The notes: generated by a model not told the origin, from the sequence alone. A stretch of DNA of 64,000 nt from CBFHWU01 sp965659665 (GCA_965659665.1 CBFHWU010000027.1:124001-188000); one strand, 5' to 3'; counted from the stretch's first letter, positions 18,375 through 26,893 are shown. Numbers and translations: made by a program.

Positions 18375-18902
18375 ATGTACGCAATCGTAGAAATAGCTGG
18401 GCAGCAATTCAAAGTTGCTAAAGACCAAAAGGTTTTTGTCCACCGTTTAGAGGCTAAAGCTGGTACAAAAGTTTCTTTTGATCAGGTTTTACTTCTCTCA
18501 GATGGGGATAAAATTTCTTTAGGCGCCCCTGCTATCGCCAATGCTTCAGTAGAAGCAAAAGTGGTCAAGCATCTTAAGGACGATAAAATTATCGTATTCA
18601 AAAAGAAAAGACGAAAGGGGTATCGTGTCAAAAACGGACACCGACAGTCACTCACCGAAATTATCATTGAATCTATTGGAACCTCTTCGGAAAAAGAAGC
18701 GGTAACCACAGACGAAAAACCCAAAATTTCCAAAACACCTGCCACAAAGAAAAAAGAAGTGACTTCAAAACCTGAGGCTACATCTTCAAACGATCTTAGT
18801 AAAAAAACAGTTTTGGAGTTAAAGGAATTAGCAAAAGAAAAAGGGATACAGGGTATTTCATCAATGAAAAAAATGGATTTAATAGCGGCTTTATCCGCTT
18901 AA
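18375..18902 (+). CDS. rplU: 50S ribosomal protein L21 with a C-terminal Rho-N/SAP-like extension
   Basis: Large-subunit protein bL21. Residues 1-103 are the normal L21 fold (MYAIVEIAGQQFKVAKDQKV at the start, KKKRRKGYRVKNGHRQ before the end). The protein continues for about 70 more residues: a Lys/Thr/Ser-rich linker (104-140) and a helical module DLSKKTVLELKELAKEKGIQ then SSMKKMDLIAALSA, which resembles the LEM/SAP-like Rho-N fold that binds nucleic acid. Extended L21 proteins occur in other Flavobacteriia, so the tail is lineage-typical, not a misassembly. It is followed 11 bases later by rpmA. Confidence 0.95.
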   Translation: MYAIVEIAGQQFKVAKDQKVFVHRLEAKAGTKVSFDQVLLLSDGDKISLGAPAIANASVEAKVVKHLKDDKIIVFKKKRRKGYRVKNGHRQSLTEIIIESIGTSSEKEAVTTDEKPKISKTPATKKKEVTSKPEATSSNDLSKKTVLELKELAKEKGIQGISSMKKMDLIAALSA

Positions 18903-18913
18903 AATAATACACC

Positions 18914-19174
18914 ATGGCACACAAAAAAGGAGTAGGAAGTTCTAAAAACGGAAGAGAGTCTCAATCGAAACGATTAGGAGTCAAAATTTTTGGTGGTCAA
19001 TCCGCCGTCGCTGGTAATATCATTATTCGTCAACGGGGCACAACTCATCACCCTGGTGAAAATGTGTATTTAGGTAAAGATCACACTTTACACGCTAAAG
19101 TTGACGGAATTGTTCGTTTTGTGAAAAAGAAAAATGATCGATCTTATGTTTCTATAGAACCGATTTCAGAATAA
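18914..19174 (+). CDS. rpmA: 50S ribosomal protein L27
   Basis: Large-subunit protein bL27, whose N-terminal tail reaches the peptidyl transferase centre. The 86 residues begin MAHKKGVGSSKNGRESQSKR and contain AGNIIIRQRGTTHHPGENVYLG, the family signature. There is no cleavable N-terminal extension like that of Firmicutes. It is co-transcribed with rplU and ends before a strong terminator. Confidence 0.97.
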   Translation: MAHKKGVGSSKNGRESQSKRLGVKIFGGQSAVAGNIIIRQRGTTHHPGENVYLGKDHTLHAKVDGIVRFVKKKNDRSYVSIEPISE

Positions 19175-19191
19175 TTTTTTAACATATAAAT

Positions 19192-19217
19192 AAAAACCCG
19201 CCATTTGGCGGGTTTTT
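19192..19217. terminator. Bidirectional terminator between rpmA and ahcY
   Basis: An 11-bp perfect stem (AAAAACCCGCC with GGCGGGTTTTT) around an ATTT loop. A and T runs on both sides let it serve both convergent genes. Confidence 0.88.
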
Positions 19218-19242
19218 ATGTTTAAAATAACTAAAAAATTTA

Positions 19243-20550
19243 TTAGTATCGGTAATAGTCAGGTTTGTAAGGACCTTGTACAGTAACACCAATATAAGAC
19301 GCTTGATCTGATCTGAGTTCCTCTAGCTCTACTCCTAGTTTTTCCAAATGTAATCGAGCTACTTTTTCGTCCAGATGTTTAGGAAGCATATATACTTTAT
19401 TTTCATAGGCATCGCTATTGTTCCAAAGTTCAAGTTGAGCTAAAATTTGATTGGTAAAAGAATTGCTCATGACAAAACTTGGGTGACCTGTTGCACAGCC
19501 TAAATTTACCAATCGACCTTCAGCCAATATGATGATATCATTTCCCTCCACATTATATTTATCTACTTGAGCTTTGATTTCTACTTTGGTATGACCATAG
19601 GAATTATTCAGCCAAGCCATATCAATTTCATTATCAAAATGACCGATATTACAAACAATGGCTTTGTCTTTCATGGCTCGGAAATGTTTTTCACTTACTA
19701 TATCTTTATTCCCAGTAGCGGTAACAATAATGTCTGCATGACCAATCACAGATTCTAGGCGTTTTACTTCAAAACCATCCATGGAGGCTTGTAAAGCACA
19801 TATTGGGTCAATTTCGGTCACGGTAACAATTGCTCCTGCCCCTTGAAAAGAGGCAACCGTTCCTTTACCTACATCTCCATATCCACAAACGATGACTCGT
19901 TTACCAGCAAGCATGATATCGGTCGCTCGTCGTACCGCATCAACTGCTGACTCTTTACAGCCATATTTGTTATCAAACTTAGACTTGGTTACTGAATCAT
20001 TTACATTGATTGCAGGTAATGATAACGTCCCATTTTTTACTCTTTCATACAAACGGTGAACTCCCGTTGTAGTTTCTTCAGACAAACCTTTAATGCCAGC
20101 AGCTAATTCAGGATAATCATCAAATACTAAATTAGTTAAATCCCCTCCATCATCTAAGATCATATTTAGAGGTTGTTGGTCTTCTCCAAAAAAGAGTGTT
20201 TGTTCAATACACCAATTAAACTCTTCTTCATTCATTCCTTTCCAAGCATAAACAGGAATGCCTGCCGCCGCAATTGCAGCTGCTGCATGGTCTTGCGTAG
20301 AAAAGATATTACACGAACTCCAGGTTACGTCTGCGCCTAGCTCCACAAGCGTTTCGATAAGAACTGCTGTTTGAATGGTCATGTGCAAACAGCCTGCAAT
20401 ACGGGCTCCCTGTAGGGGCTTAGTAGTTCCATACTCTTTCCGAAGAGCCATTAGACCAGGCATTTCAGCTTCTGCAAGTTCAATTTCTTTTCTTCCCCAA
20501 TCGGCAAGGGAAATATCTTTAACTTTATAAGGTAATGTTTTTGTTGCCAT
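19243..20550 (-). CDS. ahcY: Adenosylhomocysteinase
   Basis: NAD-dependent enzyme that splits S-adenosylhomocysteine into homocysteine and adenosine, removing the inhibitory product of methyltransferases. The 435-residue protein starts at MATKTLPYKVKDISLADWGRK; eight codons upstream are open but not family sequence. Visible motifs: substrate region ALRKEYGTTKPLQGARIAGC, DDGGDLTN, NAD-binding loop VCGYGDVGKGTVASFQGAGA, and C-terminal NLGCATGHPSFVMSNSF and the terminal YKPDYYRY. Transcribed divergently from sfp with overlapping promoters. Confidence 0.97.
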   Translation of the reverse strand: MATKTLPYKVKDISLADWGRKEIELAEAEMPGLMALRKEYGTTKPLQGARIAGCLHMTIQTAVLIETLVELGADVTWSSCNIFSTQDHAAAAIAAAGIPVYAWKGMNEEEFNWCIEQTLFFGEDQQPLNMILDDGGDLTNLVFDDYPELAAGIKGLSEETTTGVHRLYERVKNGTLSLPAINVNDSVTKSKFDNKYGCKESAVDAVRRATDIMLAGKRVIVCGYGDVGKGTVASFQGAGAIVTVTEIDPICALQASMDGFEVKRLESVIGHADIIVTATGNKDIVSEKHFRAMKDKAIVCNIGHFDNEIDMAWLNNSYGHTKVEIKAQVDKYNVEGNDIIILAEGRLVNLGCATGHPSFVMSNSFTNQILAQLELWNNSDAYENKVYMLPKHLDEKVARLHLEKLGVELEELRSDQASYIGVTVQGPYKPDYYRY

Positions 20551-20555
20551 AATTG

Positions 20556-20563
20556 TATATTTG
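20556..20563 (+). promoter_or_regulatory. -7 box for the sfp operon
   Basis: TATATTTG on the plus strand, 36 bases before the GTG start of sfp; no clear -33 element. It would lie inside the ahcY leader, so the two divergent units have overlapping promoters. Confidence 0.45.
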
Positions 20564-20581
20564 TTTTTTTGCAATTTTGTT

Positions 20582-20612
20582 CAAAAATACAACGCTTCGT
20601 GCCACTAAACAA
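20582..20612 (-). promoter_or_regulatory. Promoter of ahcY
   Basis: On the minus strand: TTG (20612-20610), a 20-base spacer, then TATTTTTG (20589-20582), matching TAnnTTTG. It lies about 32 bases upstream of ahcY and overlaps the first codons of the sfp gene. Confidence 0.6.
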
Positions 20613-21207
20613 AAAACTTTTAATAAACAAATTTACCGCTGTTTATATTTGGTGTATTATAGAAGAGGAAGAGCACTTAATTAGGAACATCGATCTATCA
20701 CAAACTTGTATATTGAGATTGCGATCTTTAAAATCAAAGGTTCACAGGAAAGGATTTTTAAGTGTACGACATTTGTTACGAGCAGCAGGTTATTCTTCAG
20801 CCCAACTTATTTACGATAAACAAGGGATCCCTTCTCTTGATGATGGAACGAAGATTTCCATCACTCATTCTAAGGACTACGCTGGCATAGTCCTAAGCAA
20901 CACTAATGTTGGTATTGACATAGAATGGGTGCAGCCTAAAATTGAACGGGTTCAGCATAAATTTATCAATAAAAAGGAGCAATATTTGCTTTCAGATAAT
21001 ACATTAAATATCATGACCTTTATCTGGTGCATCAAAGAAGCTGCCTACAAAGCATCAGCAATAGCAGGGCTTCGTTTTTTAGAGGATATTTTGATCACTC
21101 ATTTAGATGCAAAAAAAACAAATGCTCGAGTAGAGGTTAGGGACGACATAACATTTCAAGTCAAGCTTCTGAGTTGGGAAAATTATTGTGCAGCCATAAC
21201 GTTTTAA
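20599..21207 (+). CDS. 4'-phosphopantetheinyl transferase (Sfp/AcpT type)
   Basis: Attaches the phosphopantetheine arm of CoA to carrier proteins such as ACP. The 202-residue protein is placed at GTG 20599 (VPLNKKLLINK, matching the usual Flavobacteriia N-terminus MPLYKT); ten upstream codons are open but lie in the promoter zone. The magnesium/CoA motifs are NVGIDIEWVQ (near residue 105) and WCIKEAAYK. An adjacent ITHSKDYAGIVLS corresponds to the usual SITHS motif. It is followed after 5 bases by a thiamine-binding-like gene, heading an apparent five-gene transcript. Confidence 0.88.
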   Translation: MPLNKKLLINKFTAVYIWCIIEEEEHLIRNIDLSQTCILRLRSLKSKVHRKGFLSVRHLLRAAGYSSAQLIYDKQGIPSLDDGTKISITHSKDYAGIVLSNTNVGIDIEWVQPKIERVQHKFINKKEQYLLSDNTLNIMTFIWCIKEAAYKASAIAGLRFLEDILITHLDAKKTNARVEVRDDITFQVKLLSWENYCAAITF

Positions 21208-21212
21208 AAATT

Positions 21213-21473
21213 ATGAAAATATCTGTAGAACTGACACTAACTCCTCTTCAAAATGATTTTGAATCCCCTATTATTTCATTTATTACCACATTGAGAAATT
21301 CATCATTTAAAACAATAGAAACGCCTCTTAGTACTCAAATATATGGGGATTATAGTTTGTTGATGACTTTTTTGACCGAAGAGATTCAAGCTGTTTTTTC
21401 TGATTCGGAACACATACTAATTCATATGAAAATTGTTAAATCTGATAGAAGTAAATATGAACCTGATTTTTGA
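21213..21473 (+). CDS. YkoF/MTH1187-like thiamine-binding protein
   Basis: Small protein of 86 residues starting at MKISVELTLTPLQNDFESPI. The pattern (beta-strand MKISVELTLTPL, helix ending LRNSSFKTIETPL, STQIYGDYSLLMTFL) fits the ferredoxin-like thiamine-binding superfamily of YkoF and MTH1187. It overlaps the next gene (a PnuT-type transporter) by 17 bases, which supports a thiamine role. The fold assignment is from pattern only. Confidence 0.7.
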   Translation: MKISVELTLTPLQNDFESPIISFITTLRNSSFKTIETPLSTQIYGDYSLLMTFLTEEIQAVFSDSEHILIHMKIVKSDRSKYEPDF

Positions 21474-22074
21474 TTATCTCTTTGAACAATATAGTTCTTA
21501 TCAAATTCATGACATTGCTTTAGAAATTATTGGAGTAATTTTTGGGTTTTTTAGTGTTTGGTACGCCAAAAAAAATCATATTGGTGTTTTTCCCACAGGC
21601 CTAATATCTACAAGTATTTTTGTCTATTTGCTATTCAAGTGGGGTTTATTGGGTGATATGCTTATCAATGCCTATTATTTTGTAATGAGTATTTATGGAT
21701 GGTACATATGGACTCGAAAAGGGGAAGGTAACGTCGTTACTCCTATTACTGCTATGAATCCTAAAGACTGGAAAAAAGCAATTATTCTCTTTATTGCAAG
21801 CTTGCTTTTTGTTGTTTTAGTATATGTTTATTTTGATAAATGGTTTTCGTGGACAGCCTATACGGATTCGTTTACTACAGCTATTTTTTTTACTGGAATG
21901 TGGTTGATGGCAAAACGAAAAGTTGAGAATTGGCTATTTTGGATTTTGGCTGATACCATCTCTGTACCTTTATATATTTACAAGGGTTTAGCTTTTACCG
22001 CTATCCAATATTTAATATTTACCTTTATCGCCATTTTTGGTTATCGACTATGGAAGAACAGCTTGATCAAATAA
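21457..22074 (+). CDS. pnuT: PnuC-family transporter, probably PnuT (thiamine)
   Basis: Inner-membrane facilitator of the PnuC family with about seven helices in 205 residues. The start is at MNLIFDYLFEQYSSYQIHDI. Family features include SVWYAKKNHIGVFPTGLIST, NAYYFVMSIYGWYIWTR and WILADTISVPLYIYKG. PnuC transports nicotinamide riboside, and a subgroup transports thiamine (PnuT). I favour thiamine because of the neighbouring YkoF-like gene and TPP riboswitch-controlled receptor. It overlaps the next (kinase) gene by 25 bases. Confidence 0.82.
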   Translation: MNLIFDYLFEQYSSYQIHDIALEIIGVIFGFFSVWYAKKNHIGVFPTGLISTSIFVYLLFKWGLLGDMLINAYYFVMSIYGWYIWTRKGEGNVVTPITAMNPKDWKKAIILFIASLLFVVLVYVYFDKWFSWTAYTDSFTTAIFFTGMWLMAKRKVENWLFWILADTISVPLYIYKGLAFTAIQYLIFTFIAIFGYRLWKNSLIK

Positions 22075-22613
22075 AAACAAATAACAAAAAGGTGGTTCTT
22101 TTTGGACCTGAATCAACAGGAAAAACCACTTTATCCAAACAAATAGCCAAGTATTTTAATACTTTATGGGTTCCGGAGTATGCTCGAGAATACCTTCAAA
22201 AGAAGTGGGACTCTACCAAAAAAACATGCGAACGGTCAGATATTTTACCCATTGCTATAGGTCAAATGAAAAAGGAAAATGAATTATCATTATCGGTTAA
22301 GAATCTTTTGATATGTGATACCAATTTACTGGAAACAAAAGTATATTCAGAAATTTATTTTAATGGATATTGTGATCAGCAATTACAAAAATATGCATTG
22401 AAAAATAAATATGATTTGTACTTTCTTACTGGAATTGATGTCCCTTGGACGCCTGATGATTTAAGAGACAAACCAAATGAAAGAAAAAAAATGTATCTAA
22501 ACTTTAAAGATGCTTTAACATTAACTGAAAATAAATTTGTAGAATTGGAGGGAAATAAACAAGAGCGTTTAAAAAAAGCCATATTAACCATAAACCAATA
22601 CTTAGATGTATAA
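22050..22613 (+). CDS. NadR-like nucleoside/vitamin kinase (AAA_28 ATPase)
   Basis: P-loop kinase of 187 residues resembling the C-terminal ribosylnicotinamide kinase domain of NadR, without a nucleotidyltransferase domain. The Walker A loop is FGPESTGKTTLSK near residue 19, followed by VPEYAREYLQKKW and a Walker B-like LLICDTNLLETKV; a lid region reads DDLRDKPNERKKMY. PnuC-type carriers are driven by trapping the imported vitamin by phosphorylation, so this is the probable partner of the transporter and may act on thiamine. Overlaps DUF4301 by 8 bases. Confidence 0.8.
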   Translation: MEEQLDQIKTNNKKVVLFGPESTGKTTLSKQIAKYFNTLWVPEYAREYLQKKWDSTKKTCERSDILPIAIGQMKKENELSLSVKNLLICDTNLLETKVYSEIYFNGYCDQQLQKYALKNKYDLYFLTGIDVPWTPDDLRDKPNERKKMYLNFKDALTLTENKFVELEGNKQERLKKAILTINQYLDV

Positions 22614-24114
22614 ATTTTCATCAAACGAGATTAAACAAATTGAAATTAAAGGATTGCAGGTAAATGAAGTACAACGCCAATTAGACCTATTTCAAAAAGG
22701 GGAAGCATTTACAAGTCTTTTGCGCCCTGCTACTCTTGAAGACGGTATTGTAGCATTTAATGACCAACAGGCTTCGGATTTAATAGAATTTTATAAGTCC
22801 GCAAAAAATTCTATGACAATAAGTCGGTTTGTGCCCTCATCTGGTATGGCAACAAGAATGTTCAAATTTTTATATTATTTCCTAGATAATTTTGACTCCC
22901 AAAAGGAAACATTAAATCAATATTTAGATCAAGAAAAAACGTACAAACTTGGCGTGTTTTTATCTGGGATTAAAAAACTTCCATTTTACGAGAAAATTTT
23001 CAATCAAATTGACAGCTCAAAAAACGTTAATTTAGAATTTCGTTACCGATTTATTCAAAAGACATTAGAATCTTACGGTAAAATTCCAAAAGGTTTAATT
23101 CCCTTTCACCGTTACGAAAATGAAACAAGGACAGCTGTTCAAGAACAACTAAAATTTGGGTTGCACTTTGCCGTTTCTAATCAAAAAGCTCACCACCACT
23201 TCACCATAAGTTCTGTTATGGAGAAGGAATTCGAACAAAATACAGCTGATTTGATTAAAAAAATAAAAAAAGAAAAGAAGATTGATATCCAGATAGATTT
23301 TTCGTTTCAACATTCATCCACTGATACTATAGCAACATCGCTAAATGGTGAGCCATTTAAAGATAATCAAGGGCAAATGATTTTTAGAGCTGGAGGTCAC
23401 GGGTCACTCCTCAATAATTTAAATTCAATAGACGCAGATATTGTTTTTATAAATAATATTGATAATATCACTACTTCAAAAGATCACCCAAAAGCTGCGT
23501 ACTATAAGCAAATGTTAGCAGGATATTTATTGAAAGTTCAAGAACAAATTTTTCGATATGTCCAAGATATTGAGAACAATAAAGAAATTGATATTGATAA
23601 GATGTTAACCTTTTGTAATGAAACGCTACATATTGATGTTCCTAAATCACTCACAGGTAGCGCACTGTTACACTTTTTAATGAATAAATTCAAACGTCCT
23701 ATACGGGTTTGTGGGATGGTTAAAAATGAAAACGAGCCAGGTGGAGGTCCTTTCTGGGTCAATAACAAAGGGGAACAAATACTTCAAATCGTTGAAGGTG
23801 CTCAGGTGGACACTTCAGACAACAAACAAAAAACAATATTTAAATCCAGTACGCATTTTAATCCCGTGGATATTGTTTGTGGATTAAAAGATCACAAGGG
23901 GAAATCCTTTGATTTACATCAGTATTGTGATCCAGATTCTTATTTTATTACCGAAAAAACGCACCTTGGTAGGCCTTTAATGGCCTTAGAGCATCCTGGA
24001 TTATGGAATGGAGCTATGGCCTATTGGAATACTATCTTTGTAGAGGTTCCTATTGCAACATTCAATCCCGTTAAAATTATTAACGATTTGTTGCGTCCTG
24101 CTCACCAATCTTAA
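22606..24114 (+). CDS. DUF4301 family protein, nucleotidyltransferase-like motifs
   Basis: The 502-residue protein belongs to DUF4301, a family of unknown function common in Bacteroidetes. It has no signal peptide and is presumably cytoplasmic. The motif RFVPSSGMATRMFKFLYYF (about residues 76-94) resembles the GxGTRM phosphate loop of NTP transferases. A second motif, FRAGGHGSLLNNLNSIDADIVFINNIDN (about 260-288), resembles the GHG and metal-binding Asp region of UDP-sugar pyrophosphorylases. A nucleotidyltransferase activity is an inference. It closes the five-gene set, overlapping the kinase by 8 bases, and ends just before the riboswitch. Confidence 0.85.
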   Translation: MYKFSSNEIKQIEIKGLQVNEVQRQLDLFQKGEAFTSLLRPATLEDGIVAFNDQQASDLIEFYKSAKNSMTISRFVPSSGMATRMFKFLYYFLDNFDSQKETLNQYLDQEKTYKLGVFLSGIKKLPFYEKIFNQIDSSKNVNLEFRYRFIQKTLESYGKIPKGLIPFHRYENETRTAVQEQLKFGLHFAVSNQKAHHHFTISSVMEKEFEQNTADLIKKIKKEKKIDIQIDFSFQHSSTDTIATSLNGEPFKDNQGQMIFRAGGHGSLLNNLNSIDADIVFINNIDNITTSKDHPKAAYYKQMLAGYLLKVQEQIFRYVQDIENNKEIDIDKMLTFCNETLHIDVPKSLTGSALLHFLMNKFKRPIRVCGMVKNENEPGGGPFWVNNKGEQILQIVEGAQVDTSDNKQKTIFKSSTHFNPVDIVCGLKDHKGKSFDLHQYCDPDSYFITEKTHLGRPLMALEHPGLWNGAMAYWNTIFVEVPIATFNPVKIINDLLRPAHQS

Positions 24115-24123
24115 TTATATTTG
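24091..24123 (+). promoter_or_regulatory. Promoter of the riboswitch-controlled receptor
   Basis: TTG at 24091-24093, 22-base spacing, TATATTTG at 24116-24123. The -33 element lies inside the DUF4301 gene; initiation would occur just before the riboswitch. Confidence 0.7.
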
Positions 24124-24128
24124 CAACG

Positions 24129-24199
24129 TCTCGAAGGGGTGCCCACTAGGGCTGAGATCATACCCATTGAACCTGGGCAGGTTATGCTGCCAAGGGAAA
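24129..24199 (+). promoter_or_regulatory. TPP riboswitch (THI box)
   Basis: The leader contains the THI-box blocks in order: GGGGTGCC, GGCTGAGATCATACCCATTGAACCTG (split by the line here: GGCTGAGATCATACCC, ATTGAACCTG), then GGTTATGCTGCCAAGGGA. It lies 50-125 bases before a TonB receptor start. Binding of thiamine pyrophosphate should lower expression of the receptor. I see no separate terminator stem, so control may be at translation initiation. Confidence 0.95.
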
Positions 24200-24254
24200 A
24201 TTAGTTATTAATCAACCAAGAATAATAACCCCTTTTATTCGTAAAAACAAACGA

Positions 24255-26441
24255 ATGAAATTCACTTACTATTTATTTTTTATGAGCCTTATTGGCTTTG
24301 CACAACAAACTCAGGACACCCTCACGTTGGATAAGGTTGTTTTAGATGAAGTTACAGTTTCTGCATTACGCATTGATGATGAACAACCCTTTAGTTTTTC
24401 CAATATAAGTAAAGAAGAAATGGCTTCACGAAATTTAGGACAAGACTTGCCTATACTGATGAATTTTCTGCCAAATGTAGTCACAACAAGTAATGCAGGA
24501 GCAGGAATAGGATACACAGGAATTCGTGTTCGGGGTAGCGATGCTACAAGAGTCAATGTAACCATTAACGGAATTCCATATAATGATGCTGAATCACAAG
24601 GTGTTTATTGGGTTAATTTACCCGATTTCGCATCCTCTGTCGAATCGATTCAATTACAACGAGGAGTAGGATCTTCAACTAACGGATCTGGGGCTTTTGG
24701 TGCTAGTGTTCATGTCACAACAAATAAGATTAGTCCAAATGCGTATGCCGAAATAGCCAACAGTTTTGGAAGTTTTAATACCAAAAAACACACCCTTAAG
24801 TTTTCAACAGGATTGCTCAATGATGTGTTCGAAATTTCTGGTCGTCTTTCAAAAGTCACTTCTGATGGATATGTTGACCGTGCAAGTTCTGACTTAAAAT
24901 CCTATTTTTTGCAGGGAACTTACCAATCAGGCTCTACTCAAATAAAAGCATTGCTTTTTGGTGGGCATGAACGAACATACCAATCTTGGTTTGGAGTAGA
25001 TCCTTACACATTGTCCGAAAACAGAACCTATAATTCTGCAGGAGAACAATACGATAATTCAGATGTTTTAACAGGGTTTTATGACGATCAAGTAGACAAT
25101 TATAATCAAGATCATTATCAACTCCATTGGAATCAAATAATTGATAATCATTGGTCGGCTTCTGTAGGGTTAAATTATACTCACGGGAGAGGATATTATG
25201 AAGAGTTTAATGACCTTTGGTACGATCAAAATGTTTCTTTTAGTGGAGTAACCTCGGGGTTGCTTTTACAACTTGACGGAGTAGATTCTACTGAAAATGT
25301 GGTAAGAAAATGGTTAGATAATGATTTCTATGTAGCCAATCTAACTTTAAAGTACGAGGATAACGAACACACCCTTTTTTTTGGAGGATCCTTTAGTGAT
25401 TATCAAGGAGACCACTTTGGAGAGCTAGTTTGGGCTTCAAATGCAGTAACATCACTGCCTTATCACCGCTTTTACGAAAATGTAGGAAAAAAAGATGATA
25501 AAAATATATTTGTTAAGTGGAATGCTCATTTGCATGATCAGTGGTCATTGTTTATTGACCTTCAAATGCGTTGGGTTGATTACAATGCATTGGGTCAAAT
25601 TGCTGGTCCGTCCGAAATAGCGATTGATAAAGCCTATGATTTTTTTAATCCAAAAGCTGGTTTGACTTTTCAAATCAATGACTCCAATAGTGCTTACTTT
25701 TCTTATGCTCGTGCCAATCGTGAGCCTAACCGAGTAGACTTTGAAAACGGAAACCCAATTCCTGAAAAGTTAAATGATTTTGAATTGGGGTGGCGGCATA
25801 CTTCCAAGAATTTCCGTTTGAATACTAATTTTTATTATATGCATTACCAAGAGCAATTGGTATTAACGGGTGCACTTGATAATGTTGGTGCTCCGATTCG
25901 TGAAAATATAGGAAAAAGTTATAGAGCAGGAATAGAGGTGGCGGCTGTTTATAAAGTAAGCAATCAAATAAATTGGAGCGCTAACGTAGCGTTTAGTGAA
26001 AATAAAAATAAGGATATGGTTTTTCAACGAGATGGACAGCTTAAGCAATTAGGGGATACTAATATTTCATTTTCCCCTTCTGTAATTGGTTCAAGTCAAT
26101 TGAGCTGGTCATTTTCTCCAGCAATAGAAATAAATTTATTGTCTAAATATGTAGGAGAACAATACATGGGAAATATTGACGCCAATTTATCAAAGCTTGA
26201 GCGCTATCAAACCCATGATTTGAATATTACATATCATTTTAAAAAAACACGTTTTTTTGAATCTCTTGATTTGTCATTATTGATCAATAATATTTTCAAC
26301 CAAAAGTATATTTCAGATGGTTATTTTTATACCTATGATGATGATTTTACTACACCAGGAGTGATTTCTACCATTGAGAGAGTAAGATACTATCCTCAAG
26401 CGGGGACACATTTACTGCTTGGATTAAAGGTTAAGATTTAA
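24255..26441 (+). CDS. TonB-dependent receptor under TPP control, probable thiamine receptor
   Basis: The 728-residue outer-membrane receptor begins with signal MKFTYYLFFMSLIGFAQQ, then a TonB box-like VVLDEVTVSALRID, the plug (about residues 40-165; GIGYTGIRVRGSDATRVNVTI and VESIQLQRGVGSSTNGSGAFGASV) and a barrel ending THLLLGLKVKI. The TPP riboswitch in its leader and the upstream PnuT/kinase/YkoF set indicate that it imports thiamine or a precursor across the outer membrane. It has no SusC-type N-terminal domain. The stop overlaps that of the next, convergent gene by 3 bases. Confidence 0.88.
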   Translation: MKFTYYLFFMSLIGFAQQTQDTLTLDKVVLDEVTVSALRIDDEQPFSFSNISKEEMASRNLGQDLPILMNFLPNVVTTSNAGAGIGYTGIRVRGSDATRVNVTINGIPYNDAESQGVYWVNLPDFASSVESIQLQRGVGSSTNGSGAFGASVHVTTNKISPNAYAEIANSFGSFNTKKHTLKFSTGLLNDVFEISGRLSKVTSDGYVDRASSDLKSYFLQGTYQSGSTQIKALLFGGHERTYQSWFGVDPYTLSENRTYNSAGEQYDNSDVLTGFYDDQVDNYNQDHYQLHWNQIIDNHWSASVGLNYTHGRGYYEEFNDLWYDQNVSFSGVTSGLLLQLDGVDSTENVVRKWLDNDFYVANLTLKYEDNEHTLFFGGSFSDYQGDHFGELVWASNAVTSLPYHRFYENVGKKDDKNIFVKWNAHLHDQWSLFIDLQMRWVDYNALGQIAGPSEIAIDKAYDFFNPKAGLTFQINDSNSAYFSYARANREPNRVDFENGNPIPEKLNDFELGWRHTSKNFRLNTNFYYMHYQEQLVLTGALDNVGAPIRENIGKSYRAGIEVAAVYKVSNQINWSANVAFSENKNKDMVFQRDGQLKQLGDTNISFSPSVIGSSQLSWSFSPAIEINLLSKYVGEQYMGNIDANLSKLERYQTHDLNITYHFKKTRFFESLDLSLLINNIFNQKYISDGYFYTYDDDFTTPGVISTIERVRYYPQAGTHLLLGLKVKI

Positions 26442-26851
26442 TTATAAATGATTAGGTTGGGACCTTCTTGCCGAACTCGATAGTTCAGTAAGCTGTGTCC
26501 CAACCCTTCAGTTAGTGGCTGCCCCGTGGCTAAACTATACTGATAATCATCGCACCCACAAACAGTAATTGCTCCACTTGTTACCGTAGATGAACAAGAA
26601 TTAGGAACATGATTGGGACAACTCGCTTCCCATGCTAGTACCGTATCATAATTAAGCTTATAGATATGTATCCCTTTAATTCCTGCATTGCTATATGTGA
26701 TGGAACCTCCAGTATTGAGCTGATAAAGTGGCAGATTTGTGTTAAGAATTACTTCAAAAGAAGGCTCTATCAGATATGGGTTTCTCTGAACGGAATCGTT
26801 ATTACACCCTATAACTAAACAAATAAAAATGGCTAATAAAAATGATTTCAT
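26438..26851 (-). CDS. Rieske-like lipoprotein
   Basis: A 137-residue exported protein starting at MKSFLLAIFICLVIGCNND (lipobox Cys near residue 16); 22 upstream open codons would destroy the signal peptide, so the internal ATG is chosen. The C-terminal part has the order of a Rieske domain: ASCPNHVP and, later, CGCDDYQYSL with a final GLGHSLLNYRV. In true Rieske proteins the second motif is CxxH; here the second His appears replaced. It may bind an altered cluster or none. Family known from other Flavobacteriia; function unknown. Confidence 0.65.
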   Translation of the reverse strand: MKSFLLAIFICLVIGCNNDSVQRNPYLIEPSFEVILNTNLPLYQLNTGGSITYSNAGIKGIHIYKLNYDTVLAWEASCPNHVPNSCSSTVTSGAITVCGCDDYQYSLATGQPLTEGLGHSLLNYRVRQEGPNLIIYN

Positions 26852-26893
26852 AATATCCAATATTACAACAAACGAACTAAAAACAGAAATTTG

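Noticed and set aside
21457..22074. Nicotinamide riboside transporter PnuC
   Set aside because: The family allows it, but adjacent thiamine features favour PnuT; I kept thiamine as inference.
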